Source of the DNA: Pseudorasbora parva
Lineage: Eukaryota; Chordata; Actinopteri; Cypriniformes; Gobionidae
NCBI RefSeq assembly: GCF_024679245.1
Contig: NC_090174.1
Location: 16,104,933 to 16,168,932, forward strand
Reading direction: 5' to 3'
DNA: 64,000 nt
Notes under the pieces: generated by a model
The model's input: only the letters and a program-made list of their open reading frames with translations
Databases searched by the model: none
Told to the model about the DNA's origin: nothing
Shown: positions 24,131 to 58,224 of the stretch, piece after piece
Layout: the number at the start of each line of letters is the position of its first letter
Position numbering within the stretch: position 1 is the stretch's first letter
Position numbers and translations under genes: made by a program

Positions 24131-25654
24131 TTCCCACATCGACCAAGTAAGGCCAATTGTCTTTCCCGGACCACAGCTGTGGACATCTCCTGACCCAGGG
24201 GGCGTGTGGTCACCTACGCCGCCCGGGGGCGGGATCGGTGGCGGCACGCAGCTCGAAGCCCTGGATCAACTCTGTCCTCGTGCATATGCATCGGGGCGGC
24301 AGCTTACCCCGTAGCACTGCTGGACTACGATGAGCCAACAGGCTTGGGAGGGCGCTTAGGATAGCCTCACCGCATCAGGTCAAAGCACTCAGTGGACACC
24401 GTAGTGCGCAACAGAGCATCTGACTGAGGGGGGAGGAACCCCAGTGTACCCTAAGGCCGCGACCCCTCGAGGGCAGAGAAGGCGGAGGAGGCCACCGAAC
24501 GGTCGCGGGAAGACACGGGGATCTCCCGGACTGCGTGCACTCCTTATGCATCTCGGGAGCGACATGGCATTGGGGAGGGGCCCGCAGCTGTCGGGTGCCA
24601 CCTCCAAAAACCAATAGCCCAACCGCAAGCACTCGTGACAGGGCGGAGTTCCACACCAGCCCGAGGCTCACGGCTGCCCGAGATAACATGGCTGTCAACT
24701 CTAGGTAAGATTCTACAGTGCTACCACACCCGGAGGCGGAGCATAGTCGAATCGTCATCCCCAAAGGACTCTAGCCCACCTTGAGATGCGGCAATCGACC
24801 TCTCGCCGCTTTCTGGAGTGTGAACGAAACGAACGGGGCGTCAGCAGACGGTCCCGCTGCTTCAGTCCAACACTCGCTGGAAGCGATGTGCGAGAGGGCA
24901 GGAGTGGCCCGAGGAATGATCGTCGGGGTTCTTAATACCACAGCACCGTTCTCAGGTCACCCTGGCCACCAGCCAAAGTACCACCTCTCTCAGAGATGGT
25001 AGATTGGGGTGTGGCAGAGGGGACTCTCTCTCTTTACAGAGCTCATTGATTCTCGACCACAACATCGCGATGGTCATGTTCCCGCAGAGGGGACACAGTA
25101 CATCCACAAACACTGTCCGAACGTGTTGGGCCCAAACACGTAGAGCAGTGAATGCGTCCCAAAGACAGCAACAGATATCGACCGCACACGGAAGTGCGCG
25201 GCAAACCATCTTGAAAAAGACGTGCCACACGCAAGCTCTTTTTGTGAGATGAAGCTCTGCAGAGTGCTGAAGCGCCCAGGGAAAACACACACAGCTGTTG
25301 CAGATCACTGCACAGATCAGCAGGCAGGCAATGTGAGATCGCTGGAACGCGCCGTTACACCAACACCCTAGAGAACCGCTCGTCTCGAAGACTGAAGAGA
25401 GGGCTTCCGAATTCAGGCTTGCAGGAGTGAAGAGATGCTCTTGGCTCTGAAGCAGAAACATAATGCGATCATGCCAGCTACTTCCTTATATACCCATCTG
25501 GGTAGGCGGAGTTACGCATGCAAATCTCGCATGCCCATGGCATTGGCACTGCCATTTGGGCGTTTTCTAAGATCTCGAAGATGACTGGCTTCTAGGCGAA
25601 ACCCCCATTCGTCAGTCACTGAAGTTATGTTGGAGTGACTGAACGAAAGGGAAC

Positions 25655-27578
25655 TAAAAGTGGGGCAGTCTAAGTTGAGTGGCCACTTTTGAAACAAGAC
25701 TGATTGCTGTCCAGGAGGTTGTTCTGTGTAAGAAATTTGGAGACATGACTCGTTCAAGTGTTTTAGCAATTAATGGAAGAAACAAGAAGTGCTGGATTTA
25801 GAGTGGGTTTCTTATGCAGTGGGGTTATCCGAGCCTGCTTAAATGAGAGAGAGAGAGACATGTTGTCTAAACAAGATTTTAAAGTGGAGATTTTAAAATT
25901 CAATCAATGACATCAAGGCAGTAGCCTAATTTAATGGTTATCAATATCAAGGCACGTGATCCAAGTTAGTCATTGCACTTTATCCAATGGTAAGAGCCAA
26001 AGATACTCTCATCTCCCCAATAATAAGCCTGGTTTTCTTTCTGGTAATAAACTGGTTCTACCATTGAAGAAAGCGTAACGGCTAACTTGAATCACGTGTG
26101 ACTTGATAACAGTTGTGTAGAGTTTTAATTTATGTTGGATAAATTGTGACTGACATTGTCAGCCCTTGTTTATTAAAAAAGAATCCACTGTTAAAATGAG
26201 ATGAAATTACATTTTTCATTACATTTACAATTTTTCTCTCTTTACTCCATTGTTTTATGCTTCAGTTTTATGCTTCGTCGGTTCAGTTGTTCTTCTTCTT
26301 CTTGTGTGCTGAATTGTTAAGCAGAACATGATCTCTCTCACTGACATGCTTCGTCTGCATTTTGACAACCAGAATTGACTAACGGCGTTCGAATATAAAG
26401 CCAGAATTCACAGAAAGCTGAACAAACACTCAAAAACGGCCTTTGTCTGATGATGTCAGCTTGGTGTGTTCCAGAGCCTATACCATAATTGTAACTGAAC
26501 AAACTAAGTTTTACAGGATTAGTTGAGAAGTTGACAAAACCAAACCAATTCAGTCAGGCTTTGAGCTAATAGAGCATGTGCACATAAATAAATGCCTTTA
26601 CACAGCAAGAAGATTATATAAATTATATAAATCTATGTATTAAATAATATAAATAATATATCAATCATAAAAAAAATTAATTATAATAAATAAGTATCCC
26701 TAAAATCCAGACAACAGCTAGCCTAAGCCTAGCTGAAGTCCTGCTGCTTCATGCTTATTCACAGCTTTAAAGTTTAACAACAACATTAAAGGTGAGCATT
26801 AATTGGATGAGAAAGTATCAGGGTCACTGAGAAACTCAGCCTGTCTGAGTATAGACCCATTATTTAACACTATCTCACTATCTGAAAATGGATCACAGAT
26901 TACCAACACCCAAAGTGAACAGAAAGCATGCTTCGTATTGTTATGACATTGCACTTAAGTGTAATGCAGCAGTCCAAGGGATCAATGAAGAATAAAAAAT
27001 ATATTAAAGAAATATGCTGGGCTAAATACAACTACCTTTCTATGGACAGTGTGCTTGTGAGGAACATGCTCTTGAAGAGGAGTCATTGTATTGGTATATG
27101 GCAGTGAACATCAATGAAGCAGGTCTATTATGACAATTCCAACATAACTTAACATAGCTCCTTTAAGGGTAACACTTATTTACATAACTTCAGGGTGGAT
27201 AAAAAGGTTATAGTTTAGTTTTAGTTTAGTTTGACAGATAATCATTTGTGAAGACAAGCCTTGCTCTTAACCCCATTGACAGGTAAGTAAACAGTTATTG
27301 GATGCCAGTAAAAGGTTTGTGGTTGATCCCTATTTGACATTAAGCCTGAGGCCACCTTGAAAGTATAGGAAACAGGAAACACTTAAACTAATGCTAAAGC
27401 TAAATAAAAGACATATAATATATCACTAAGCAGCAATTGATTGAAGGCTAAAGGCAATAGAGCTATTGGTGAATGACAAGAAGCATTACTAGGCTACTGA
27501 TTACGAGATGTAGTCAGACGTTTTGATAGATGCTTAACCACAAAACTTCTTCTTCTTTTATTTTTCTATTTCTTAGAC
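25655..27578. other. Upstream region of grk1; no gene recognised
   Basis: Begins with repeat-like sequence flanking the DIRS element, then AT-rich unique-looking sequence. The grk1 promoter and a non-coding first exon should lie here or further upstream, but no convincing TATA box or donor could be chosen by eye. Confidence 0.4.
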
Positions 27579-41243
<13,665 letters not shown>

Positions 41244-41634
41244 ACTGGAAAGAAGCAAAACACAAAACGAAAAAAAAAAAAAACTGGGTGCACAGGAAAT
41301 GATTCATCAACAACAAAGGCATGAATTATGTGATCGAATAATGATTGTGTAACTCAAAAGGTCTCCACATGTAGACCTATGTATGTGGACATAAGCTTCT
41401 TTATTGTATTGTATTTTTCTGATAGTGAAAATGCAAAATTATTATAATGTACAAGAGGTAACATTACTGATAATGTTATTTGTATATCTACAGTTTCATG
41501 AGGGAATTTTTGGTCATGAGGATGTTGCCATAAAAAGAGGAATTAAATCTAGTAAATGTAAAATGAAGGAACCGAAAAAGTAACAAATCAGAGTTTATAT
41601 GTCATAGAGGAAGTGAGATCCTTGTTTACTTTTG

Positions 41635-41638
<4 letters not shown>

Positions 41639-41731
<93 letters not shown>
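41639..41731. repeat. (TA)n microsatellite in the grk1 3' region
   Basis: About 45 TA units; may be part of the grk1 3' UTR if the AATAAA at 41879 is used. Confidence 0.97.
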
Positions 41732-41733
<2 letters not shown>

Positions 41734-41878
41734 GTGTGTGTGTGTTTAGACATTTCAAGTTAAATCTGTTGAATCTGTTCAAATTACTGTTTGTCAACAT
41801 ATTGTTTTTTTTGTTTTTGTTTTTTAATATATGATATATTTGGTTGCATAGCAGTCTCATTATAAACTTCATAATAAC

Positions 41879-41884
41879 AATAAA
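41879..41884 (+). promoter_or_regulatory. Possible grk1 polyadenylation signal
   Basis: AATAAA about 640 bases after the grk1 stop codon, just past a TA microsatellite and before the next repeat block. It is the best canonical signal seen there; use is not proven. Confidence 0.4.
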
Positions 41885-42047
41885 ACAATTTGATGTAGAA
41901 AAGTAGTCTGTTGCTTTTATGGTCAGCTGCTTTGCTGAAATATTAAAATGGGAATTTTCAGTTCTTTAAAGTTGAAGCAAGTCATGAAAATGTGTGCTCT
42001 TTTTGAGGTATTCTGTTTCTACAGGAACTATTTGTAAAGCTCAACAA

Positions 42048-42134
42048 TATTTATAATATAATATAATATAATATAATATAATATAATATAATATAATATA
42101 ATATAATATAATATAATATAATATAATATAATAT
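42048..42134. repeat. (AATAT)n microsatellite
   Basis: About 17 pentanucleotide units. Confidence 0.95.
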
Positions 42135-43210
42135 CTGATTAGGCATACCATTTAGATGGTGGTGAATCAGGCATGCAGAATACCATTTTGAAGTGAATAA
42201 CACTTATCTCTTCATCACAGTACCTGTGAGTAGGTGGGATATATTAGGCAGCAAGTGAACATTTTGTCCTCAAAGTTAATGTGTTAGAAACAAAAAAATG
42301 GGCAAACATACAGATTTGAACGAGTTTGACAGCATCTTTTGGGGTGTTCCCAGTCTGCAGTGATAAGTATCTATCAAAAGTGGCCCGAGGAAGGAACAGT
42401 GGTAAACCGGCAAAAGAAGGTAAAGGTGTGGTCTGATGAAACATATAAGCTACTGTAGTTCAAATTGCTCCAGAAGTTAATGCTGGTTCTTATAAAAAGG
42501 GGTCAGAATACACAGTGCATTGCAGCTTGTTTGCCTATGGGGCTGCATAGCCATAGACCAGTCATTGCCCATGCTGACCCCTGTCCACCGGTGAAGGTGC
42601 CAACAGTGTTCACGTGACCACATCAGAACAGGACCACGGTGGCCTGGTTTGAAGAATCAAAGATTTTCTTTACATATTTTAAATGCATGTGATTTGCTTA
42701 CCTGGGGAGCACATGGCACAAATGATGCACTATGGGAAGAAGGCAAGCCGGCGGAGGCAGATGCAATGTTCTGTAGGGAAACAGGTCCTGCCACCCATGT
42801 GGATGTTACTTTGACATGTACCACCTACCTAAGCATTGTTGCAGACCATGCACACCCTTTCATGGAAATGGTATTCCCTGGTGGCCTTTTCAGAAGGATA
42901 ATGCACTCTGCCACAAAGCAAAAATGGTTCAGGAATGGTTTAAGGAGCATAAAAACGAGTTTGAGGCGTTGACTTGGCCTCCAAATTCCCCAGATCTCAA
43001 TCCAATCGAGTATCTGTGCTGAACAAAAAAGTCTGATCCATAGAGGCCCCACCTCGTAACTTATAGGACTTAAAGGATGTGCTGCTAACATCTTGTTGTC
43101 AGATACCACAGTACACCTTCAGGGGTCCATGGCTTGACGGGTCAGGGCTGTTTTGGCAGCAAAAGGGGGACCAACACAATATTAGGAATGTTATGCTTGA
43201 TCTGTGTATA
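42135..43210 (+). pseudogene. Tc1-like transposon remnant
   Basis: Inverted ends around AGGCATACCATT and AATGTTATGCTTGAT. Inside, + strand, the C-terminal DDE half of a Tc1-type transposase: QKDNALCHKAKMVQEWFKEH and WPPNSPDLNPIEYLC (about 42890-43020). The N-terminal DNA-binding half is broken by deletions and frameshifts. Lies between grk1 and the arhgef15-like gene. Confidence 0.78.
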
Positions 43211-43840
43211 ATTTAGTATAATTATAGCATTTAAAAATGGTGAACAAAAAATATTTAGTGTGCGAGGCAGGTTGGTCTTACTGGGCAAAAAGTTGAGACC
43301 AGCACGTAACAACATCCAAAATATCTGCAGATAACTTCATCATGTAAGTCACAATGCTTGTAGAAATTAGATGTAGATGTCCAGCATGTACAGTATGTCA
43401 CTATAATGTACAACAGTCCATTTGGTCTGGTGACCTACTTCCCTCTTAAGCCATGCGAAAGACCAAACAACATCTGAAAGAAGAAGTAACTATATTAGTG
43501 ACATTTATTAACAACACTCAGAGCAAGTTTGCTCACAAGTAAGGATAACACACCGGCGGAGGCAAACATTTCTTGCCATATTGTGTATGGCATTCCTGAT
43601 TGCTCAATGAAAGGTAAATTAACTTCTTTTCTTGTTTAAATATGTTGATATGAGAATAAAGAGTGACAAAACAGGCTTGACCATGAAGACTCTAAATTGT
43701 TGATACTGAAATCAGCACAATAAATTTTTGTTGCATTAGTTGTTGTGCAGTTTAATATTGTGTAATATTGTGCAGTAATCCACATATTTCTGGATTTTAA
43801 TGTGTGAATCTTGCTTATTTGGACATGAAAATTCTTTTAG
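43211..43840. other. Presumed upstream region of the arhgef15-like gene
   Basis: No coding sequence. Any promoter and 5' UTR exon of the downstream gene must be here or before the Tc1 remnant. Nothing distinctive recognised. Confidence 0.35.
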
Positions 43841-43848
43841 AGAATCAA

Positions 43849-51593
<7,745 letters not shown>

Positions 51594-51763
51594 GTGAGAA
51601 AGATAGAAGAGAAACAAGGGGAAATGTTTTTTATTTTTGTTTTATAGCATGACATTTACATTGTTCATTTATAATGAAATCTTTGAAAAGTATTGAATTT
51701 CTGTGACTTAAATTGTATCAATTCACAGAAATTAAATTTGGCCAACTGAAAAATGTTGATGTA

Positions 51764-53315
51764 CAGGTCCTTCTCAAAAAATTAGCATATTGTAATAAAG
51801 TTCATTATTTTCCATAATGTAATGATAAAAATTAAACTTTCATATATTTTAGATTCATTGCACACCAACTGAAATAGTTCAGGTATTTTATTGTTTTAAT
51901 ACTGGTGATTTTGGCATACATCTCAAAAAATTAGCATATCATGAAAAGGTTCTCTAAACGAGCTATTAACCTAATCACCTGAATCAAGTAATTAACTCTA
52001 AACACCTGCAAAAGATTCCTGAGGCTTTTAAAAACTCCCAGCCTGGTTCATTAATCAAAACCGCAAACATGGGTAAGACTGCCGACCTGACTGCTGTCCA
52101 GAAGGCCATCAAGCAAAAGGGTAAGACACAGAAAGAAATTTCTGAATGAATAGGCTGTTCCCAGAGTGCTGTATCAAGGAACCTCAGTGGGAAGTCTGTG
52201 GGAAGGAAAAAGTGTGGCAAAAAACGCTGCACAACGAGAAGGGGGTGACCGGACCCAGAGGAAGATTGTGGAGAAGGACCGATTCCAGACCTTGGGGGAC
52301 CTGCGGAAGCGGTGGACTGAGTCTGGAGTAGAAACATCAAGAGCCACCGTGCACAGGAGTGTGCAGGAAATGGGCTACAGGTGCCACATTCCCCAGGTCA
52401 AGCCACTTTTGGGCTACAGAGAAGCAGCACTGGACTGTTGCTCAGTGGTCCAAAGTACTTTTTTCAGATGAAAGCTAATTTTGAATGTCATTCGGAAATC
52501 AAGGTGCCAGAGTCTGGAGGAAGACTGGGGAGAAGGAAATGCCAAAATGCCAAAATGCCTGAAGTCCAGTGTCAAGTACCCTCGGTCAGTGATGGTCAGG
52601 GGTGCCATGTCAGCTGCTGGTGTTGGTCCACTGTGTTTTATCAAGGACAGGGTCAATGCAGCTAGCTATCAGGAGATTTTGGAGCACTTCATGCTTCCAT
52701 CTGCTGAAAAGCTTTATGGAGATGAAGATTTTGTTTTTCAGCATGACTTGGCACCTGCTCACAGTGCCAAAACCACTGGTAAATGGTTTACTGACCACGG
52801 TATTACTACTGTGCTGAATTGGCCTGCCAACTCTCCTGACCTGAACCCCATAGAGAGAATCTGTGGGATATTGTGAAGAGAAAGTTGAGAGAAGCAAGAC
52901 CCAACACTCTGGATGAGCTTAAGGCCGCTATCAAAGCATCCTGGGCCTCCATAACCCCTCAGCAGTGCCACAGGCTGATTGCCTCCATGCCACGCTGCAT
53001 TGAAGCAGTCATTTCTGCAAAAGGATTCCTGACCAAGTATTGAGAGCATAACTGAACATAATTATTTGAAGGTTGACCTTTTTTGTATTAAAAACACTTT
53101 TCTTGTATTAATCGGATAAAATATGCTAATTTTTTGAGAATTTGGGGTTTTCATGAGCTGTATGCCAAAATCATCAGTATTAAAACAATAAAAGACCTGA
53201 AATATTTCAGTTGGTGTGCAATGAATCTAAAATCTATTAAAGTTTAATTTTTATCATTACATTATGGAAAATAATGAACTTTATCACAATATGCTATTTT
53301 TTTAAGAAGGACCTG
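51764..53315 (+). mobile_element. Tc1-like transposon with intact termini
   Basis: Ends CAGGTCCTTCTCAAAAAATT and AAGAAGGACCTG with roughly 200-base inverted repeats, flanked by TA on both sides (51762-51763, 53316-53317). 1552 bp with a broken transposase gene. Inserted in the arhgef15-like intron, same orientation. Confidence 0.88.
52069..53043 (+). pseudogene. Tc1-like transposase pseudogene
   Basis: Starts MGKTADLTAVQKAIKQKGK (helix-turn-helix), then an in-frame stop at 52147-52149 and further frame changes. The catalytic half is open at 52481-52876: GAMSAAGVGPL, FQHDLAPAHSAK (second Asp) and WPANSPDLNPIE (third acidic residue). Closes with TGA at 53043. Inactive. Confidence 0.85.
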
Positions 53316-53317
53316 TA

Positions 53318-54780
53318 ATCAGTCACTAGAAAATGTTCAATTGGAGAGGCCTGACGTTTTTTACAGTGTATTAATTAACCCAAAATATAAAATAAAATTA
53401 GCCCACACAACTCTGTGTGCACTATATTCCATGCACTATATTCACTAAGTCTTCTGAATCCAAATATAGGTATGGGTGAAGCCACCCCCTTGTCCACCCA
53501 ATCAGAATTTAGAATAGCCCAAAGCAATGAAAAATTACATCAGAAAATTCTAGTATTTTTCTTTTATTAACTGAATGTAATTGTGGCCTGTTGTTATCAC
53601 AGTTATGTTCCATTTGTTTTAGTTTTCATTAACTATTAGTTGTTTTCATTGGTCACATGTCTACCTTTGTTCTATTTTCCTGCCACAATCAGTCATGATG
53701 GACACTGATCACAATCATTACAGCTGTTCGTCATTTTAGTTAATCATCTGTGTATTTAAGTTCCTGCTTGTTTTCAGTTGTCTAGTATTGCCTGTGCTAA
53801 GTGCACAATGTTTCACACGTTGCCTTATTCTTTATAAATAAAACTTGTATTTACCCTATCCTCATCTTCATCTTCTTCGGACCCCAGTGTTATAGTTATA
53901 CACTCAGGAAGGCAGAGGATGATTATTACACAAGCAAAAACGAGCAGAAATATCTGCGTGCTATTAAGACAACAACCTGCACCAGGGTCCCGGATACCCT
54001 AGCTACACTAGCTACTGCTCAGGTTTTGCAATTTGCAACCTGAGCAGTTGATATATGCTAGAAAACCTCATTCATTGATGAATGTGCATTTATTGCATGG
54101 ACAGAGCAAGAACATAACGTAAGTGTATACAATGAATATGCATAGTTTAGTTGAAACCTTGGCCTCTTTGGTTTGCTTTTAATGCAGTTAAACTAAATGT
54201 ACAATGCCCATGACTTCATCAACATGAACATGTGGTTCTGCAAGCAGCTATCCCATCTCATCACCTACTACAGTGACAACAAAAAGTAACAAATTGACAT
54301 TATCTTAGTCAGAAGACATGATTTGTAGACACTGCTCAAAATCAAGGCCATCCCATATGAGATGTTACAAAATGGACCAGCTTGCATTAAATAGTGGATG
54401 TTTAAAGAAAAAGAGGCAGAGTCCTCACATGCACCCATCTGCCACCAATCACGACGGTTGAAGAAACATGGAGGAAAGCCAAACAAACAATTGGCGAAAC
54501 AGATGGCACAGAACTTGCCAGGACAGTGGTGGCCAGGGAAATATGGCTGTGGGTAGACAAAGTCTAGTCAAGTTACCTTTATTTATATAACGCTTTTTAC
54601 AATGGCAATTGTTTTAAAGCAGCTTCAAAGTGTTAACAGGAAAATAATGCGACAGAATTTGATATAGCCGCTCTGGTGAAAATGATGTTATCCAGCTAAT
54701 TTTTAATTATTATTATATAGTGTCAATGTGGGCAGATATGTAATATAGTTGAAATTTAAGTATCCCCAACTGAACAAGCC
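53318..54780. other. Repeat debris, possible LTR-like segment
   Basis: About 53620-53850 has a composition like a fish LTR (TTTTCATTGGTCACATGTCT, TGTGTATTTAAGTTCC, then AATAAAAC), but no partner or coding region was found. 54560-54800 is a copy of the repeat at 37910-38220. No arhgef15 exon was recognised. Confidence 0.35.
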
Positions 54781-55276
54781 AAAGGTGATGGTCAAGGTGA
54801 AAGTCTGCAAGAAGAAATGTCTCTACCTCGCTTTTTACGCTAACAAGAACTGTAATAACTGGAAGAAGCAACACAATGCCTGAAGGAGCACGAAGAAGAC
54901 CGTAGATACTGCAAAAGCTGCTCGCTATGACGAGTTCTACAAGAAGCTTGATACACCCAAAGGCGAACGTGACATCTATCTCCTCAGGAAGTTGCACCTT
55001 TGTCAAACTGAGGATATCAAGAAATTCTTCTGTGTCAATGACGAAAACAGGAAACATCCGCCAATTGCGTATGCTCCTCCTGTTCTCAGTCCAGTGCAAC
55101 TGGTCACGGCCAACAAAGTTGCTGAAGCGGTGAAGAAAATGACCTACAGCAGCCACGCCATGGACAATTCTCTATGCGGGTGACATTATGCTTGCTGCTA
55201 AAGAGAAAGCCAGCCTCAAGCAGAATGTCCAGGCATGGAGCAATCGACTGGCAGCTTTCGGCCTACTCCTCAATGT
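54781..55276 (+). pseudogene. LINE fragment (reverse transcriptase)
   Basis: Plus-strand remnants: RYDEFYKKLDTPKGERDIY, then QLVTANKVAEAVKKM, then ILYAGDIMLAAKEKASL, an RT active site where the usual YADD reads YAGD. Frames and a missing stretch between the last two show that it is dead. Clade not determined. Confidence 0.55.
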
Positions 55277-55280
55277 TAAA

Positions 55281-55909
55281 GGTCCCATGGCATGAAATTT
55301 TTATTTTATGAGGTTTTTCAACATTAATAATGTTCTCCCCAAGTCGCTAGAAATTTTGATCAGTGTAAAACGAGTTCAGGCTGTCTTTGCTGCCTTTGAG
55401 AAAATGAGAGCTCAGATGAGCTGATCCTGAATTCTCCTGTTATGACATCATACCAGGAAAGGTTACCGCCCCTTCCTCTGCTTTGCCCGTCCAGAGAATT
55501 ACTAGAGAAAGGAGTCAGTTTTATCAGTGGATGTCAGCAGCACAGGCTTTACCATACGGATTCAATAGTACCACCACAAACAGTGAGTAACAGTGTTCAT
55601 TAATGCCTGATCTGGGATCAGTGAGTTCTGATGTGTAGCTAATCATTCAAGTTCACACAGACATTTTTTCTAAATCGTTTAAAACTGTTAGTCCCGCCGT
55701 TGGCCGTCTTGATGCAACAGTGAATCAAGCCAGTGACTAAAACCATCAACTTCACGTCATTTCTGTTGGTAGCATGAAACAAATATGTTCTTTAAATGAA
55801 TAAACTACAGAGAACAATCAAATAAGACTTTTTATAATGTTCGGATTGGTCAATCACCCATTTGAATGTCGCTGCTCATTATGCTCAACAGAAGCTCTTA
55901 CTGTATTCA
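55281..55909. mobile_element. Second TTAA-type element, left part only
   Basis: Begins TTAA then AGGTCCCATGGCATGAAAT at 55277, a terminus style like the element at 39506. No right end before the Gypsy LTR starts at 55910, so the Gypsy probably inserted into it. Confidence 0.45.
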
Positions 55910-56089
55910 TGTCACGGAGTGACCTAAAGGGGCGGAACTTAAAATGGCGGAAATTGTCCGCCCGGACCATTGTCCATGGAACACGCGACTAGTTCCGGTA
56001 ACTCCGGGCAACTAAAAGGGCGTGTTATTGGGAACAGGTGTGTGCATGAACGTGGCGATCGATGGTTGGACAAATTAGAGCAAAGGAGG

Positions 56090-56098
56090 CATATAAAG
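56090..56098 (+). promoter_or_regulatory. Putative LTR TATA box
   Basis: CATATAAAG, repeated at the equivalent place in the 3' LTR (about 63342). Only TATA-like site in the LTR upstream of the minisatellite. Confidence 0.55.
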
Positions 56099-56722
56099 AA
56101 GGTAATGGGAGAACAGAAGGGGGAAGGAGTTGATTCCGGCAAACGGGGGCGGAAGGAGGAAGTTGATTCGGGCCAACGCTGCAGGGTGAGTGAAGTTGAT
56201 TTGGGCGATCGCGGTGGGTGAGACGGAGCGATCGGTGAATCAGAGGGACATCTCGAGGCGGATGATACAGACTGGGCGAAGTGAGAACAAAGTACTGGGC
56301 TGAAGAAAACATGAGCTAAGTGTTTGAAGCATTCATTGTTGAAACAACTGTGTTGATATGTATTGTTACTGCCTTGGAGAAATTGTTTACATTAAGAAGG
56401 CATTGGGAACGTATTGAAAAGAGGAAGGAGCGTGCTGAAAGATCGTGGTCTTGACGTTTTCATATGGTCATCCTCTGCACTGACCCTTTCTACTACCCAG
56501 GACTTGTCTCCCAGCCCAACGTGGTGATCCTGACCCTAATTCACCGTGAGTGTGTGTGGAGTACAGTGGGTGAGTCTTTCTTTTGATGTGTGTCCACCGA
56601 AGAATTATAGTGTTGTGCTGTGCAAACGTTGTCAGCGATCCCTCCCTAGGTCGAAGAGAAAGCCCTGCATCAGAGGAAGCACTAAAGCCGACATCTGCCT
56701 GACTACGGATCTGTGAGTTGTA

Positions 56723-57905
56723 GCTAAGAGCCCAGTGTACCGCCTGTATACTCACCTGTATGCCCAAAGCTAAGAGCCCAGTGTACCGCCTGTATACTCA
56801 CCTGTATGCCCAAAGCTAAGAGCCCAGTGTACCGCCTGTATACTCATCTGTATGCCCAAAGCTAAGAGCCCAGTGTACCGCCTGTATACTCACCTGAATG
56901 CCCCAAAGCTAAGAGCCCAGTGTACCGCCTGTATACTCACCTGTATGCCCAAAGCTAAGAGCCCAGTGTACTGCCTGTATACTCACCTGTATGCCCAAAG
57001 CTAAGAGCCCAGGGTACCGCCTGTATACTCACCTGTATGCCCAAAGCTAAGAGCCCAGTGTACCGCCTGTATACTCACCTGTATGCCCAAAGCTAAGAGC
57101 CCAGTGTACCGCCTGTATACTCATCTGTATGCCCAAAGCTAAGAGCCCAGTGTACCGCATGTATACTCACCTGTATGCCCAAAGCTAAGAGCCCAGTGTA
57201 CGCCTGTATACTCACCTGTATGCCCAAAGCTAAGAGCCCAGTGTACCGCCTGTATACTCACCTGTATGCCCAAAGCTAAGAGCCCAGTGTACCGCCTGTA
57301 TACTCACCTGTATGCCCAAAGCTAAGAGCCCAGTGTACCGCCTGTATACTCACCTGTATGCCCAAAGCTAAGAGCCCAGTGTACCGCCTGTATACTCACC
57401 TGTATGCCCAAAGCTAAGAGCCCAGTGTACCGCCTGTATACCCACCTGTATGCCCAAAGCTAAGAGCCCAGTGTACCGCCTGTATAATCACCTGTATGCC
57501 CAAAGCTAAGAGCCCAGTGTACCGCCTGTATACTCACCTGTATGCCCAAAGCTAAGAGCCCAGTGTACCGCCTGTATACTCACCTGTATGCCCAAAGCTA
57601 AGAGCCCAGTGTACCGCCTGTATACTCACCTGTATACCCAAAGCTAAGAGCCCAGTGTACCGCCTGTATACCCACCTGTATGCCCAAAGCCAAGAGCCCA
57701 GTGTACCGCCTGTATACTCACCTGTACGCCCAAAGTTAAGAGTCCAGTGTACCGCCTGTGTACTCACCTGTATGCCCAAAGCCAAGAGCCCAGTGTACCG
57801 CCTTTATACTCACCTGTATGCCCAAAGCTGAGAGCCAGTGGACCGCCTGTACACTCACTTGTACGCCCAAAGCCAAGAACCCAGTGTACCGCCTGCATAG
57901 TCACC
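56723..57905 (+). repeat. 46-bp minisatellite inside the LTR
   Basis: About 25 copies of a unit starting GCTAAGAGCCCAGTGTACCG and ending CACCTGTATGCCCAAA. The first half is nearly homogeneous; copies after about 57650 are more diverged. The same array begins at 63975 in the 3' LTR. It lies between the TATA box and the poly(A) signal, so it is in the transcribed R region. Confidence 0.96.
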
Positions 57906-58058
57906 TGCAAGCCTAGGCGTGAACGACGACGAGAGAGAGCTGGGAAGATCTGTCGAAAATCAGGAGCGACTCAGGAAACCAAGGCCCCAGTCCTGGAGGA
58001 CTGGTGTCCCCCTTTTTAGTATCCCTCCCTCCCCTTTTTCATAAATCTCTTTTAAATT

Positions 58059-58064
58059 AATAAA
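58059..58064 (+). promoter_or_regulatory. Putative LTR polyadenylation signal
   Basis: AATAAA, 126 bases before the LTR end and followed by GT-rich sequence. Confidence 0.55.
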
Positions 58065-58195
58065 TATTGGTTCTTAACTTACCCGTCCTCGTCTGTCTGG
58101 TCATTGGGGTGTTTCTGGGACCTCCTCGGGGTGGAAACTAGGGGAGGAGCGGGACTCGCGCTAAGTGGCGGTCCGCTCCGGCCTGTGACAGATTT

Positions 58196-58215
58196 TGGCG
58201 TAGTCGGCAGGGTTC
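58196..58215 (+). promoter_or_regulatory. Primer-binding site complementary to tRNA-Ser
   Basis: TGGCGTAGTCGGCAGG is the exact complement of the 3' end of vertebrate tRNA-Ser (AGA/TGA type, ...CCTGCCGACTACG plus CCA). Three of the next four bases also match. It begins five bases after the LTR. Confidence 0.85.
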
Positions 58216-58224
58216 CACCTCGAG

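Larger units (their letters stand above)
19233..25654 (-). mobile_element. DIRS-type tyrosine-recombinase retrotransposon, decayed, split by a hAT
   Basis: Inverted termini 19233-19460 and 25459-25654 share GGTTTCGCCTAGAAGCCA, CTCGCATGCCCATGGCA and ATAATGCGATCATGCC blocks. A partial internal complementary region at about 19522-19571 repeats the left end in inverse. Between them, on the minus strand, lie gag, RNase H and tyrosine recombinase remnants in that order. The catalytic RT core (YxDD) was not found, so the copy is non-autonomous. DIRS elements integrate by recombinase without target duplication, consistent with its absence here. Confidence 0.82.
55910..58190 (+). repeat. 5' LTR (2281 bp) with internal minisatellite
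   Basis: Starts TGTCACGGAGTG and ends GCCTGTGACA, a TG...CA border with short inverse ends. TATA-like CATATAAAG at 56090-56098 and AATAAA at 58059-58064 place U3 at roughly 55910-56120, a very long R, and a short U5 after about 58080. The length is far above the usual few hundred bases because of the 46-bp array inside. Confidence 0.93.

Noticed and set aside
23326..25460. Several GC-rich frames on both strands suggesting a bacterial-like or gene-dense insert
   Set aside because: The GC content belongs to the DIRS gag/RT region; motifs such as QRPLGHMAS and HMRPLQH identify it, and plus-strand frames are shadows.
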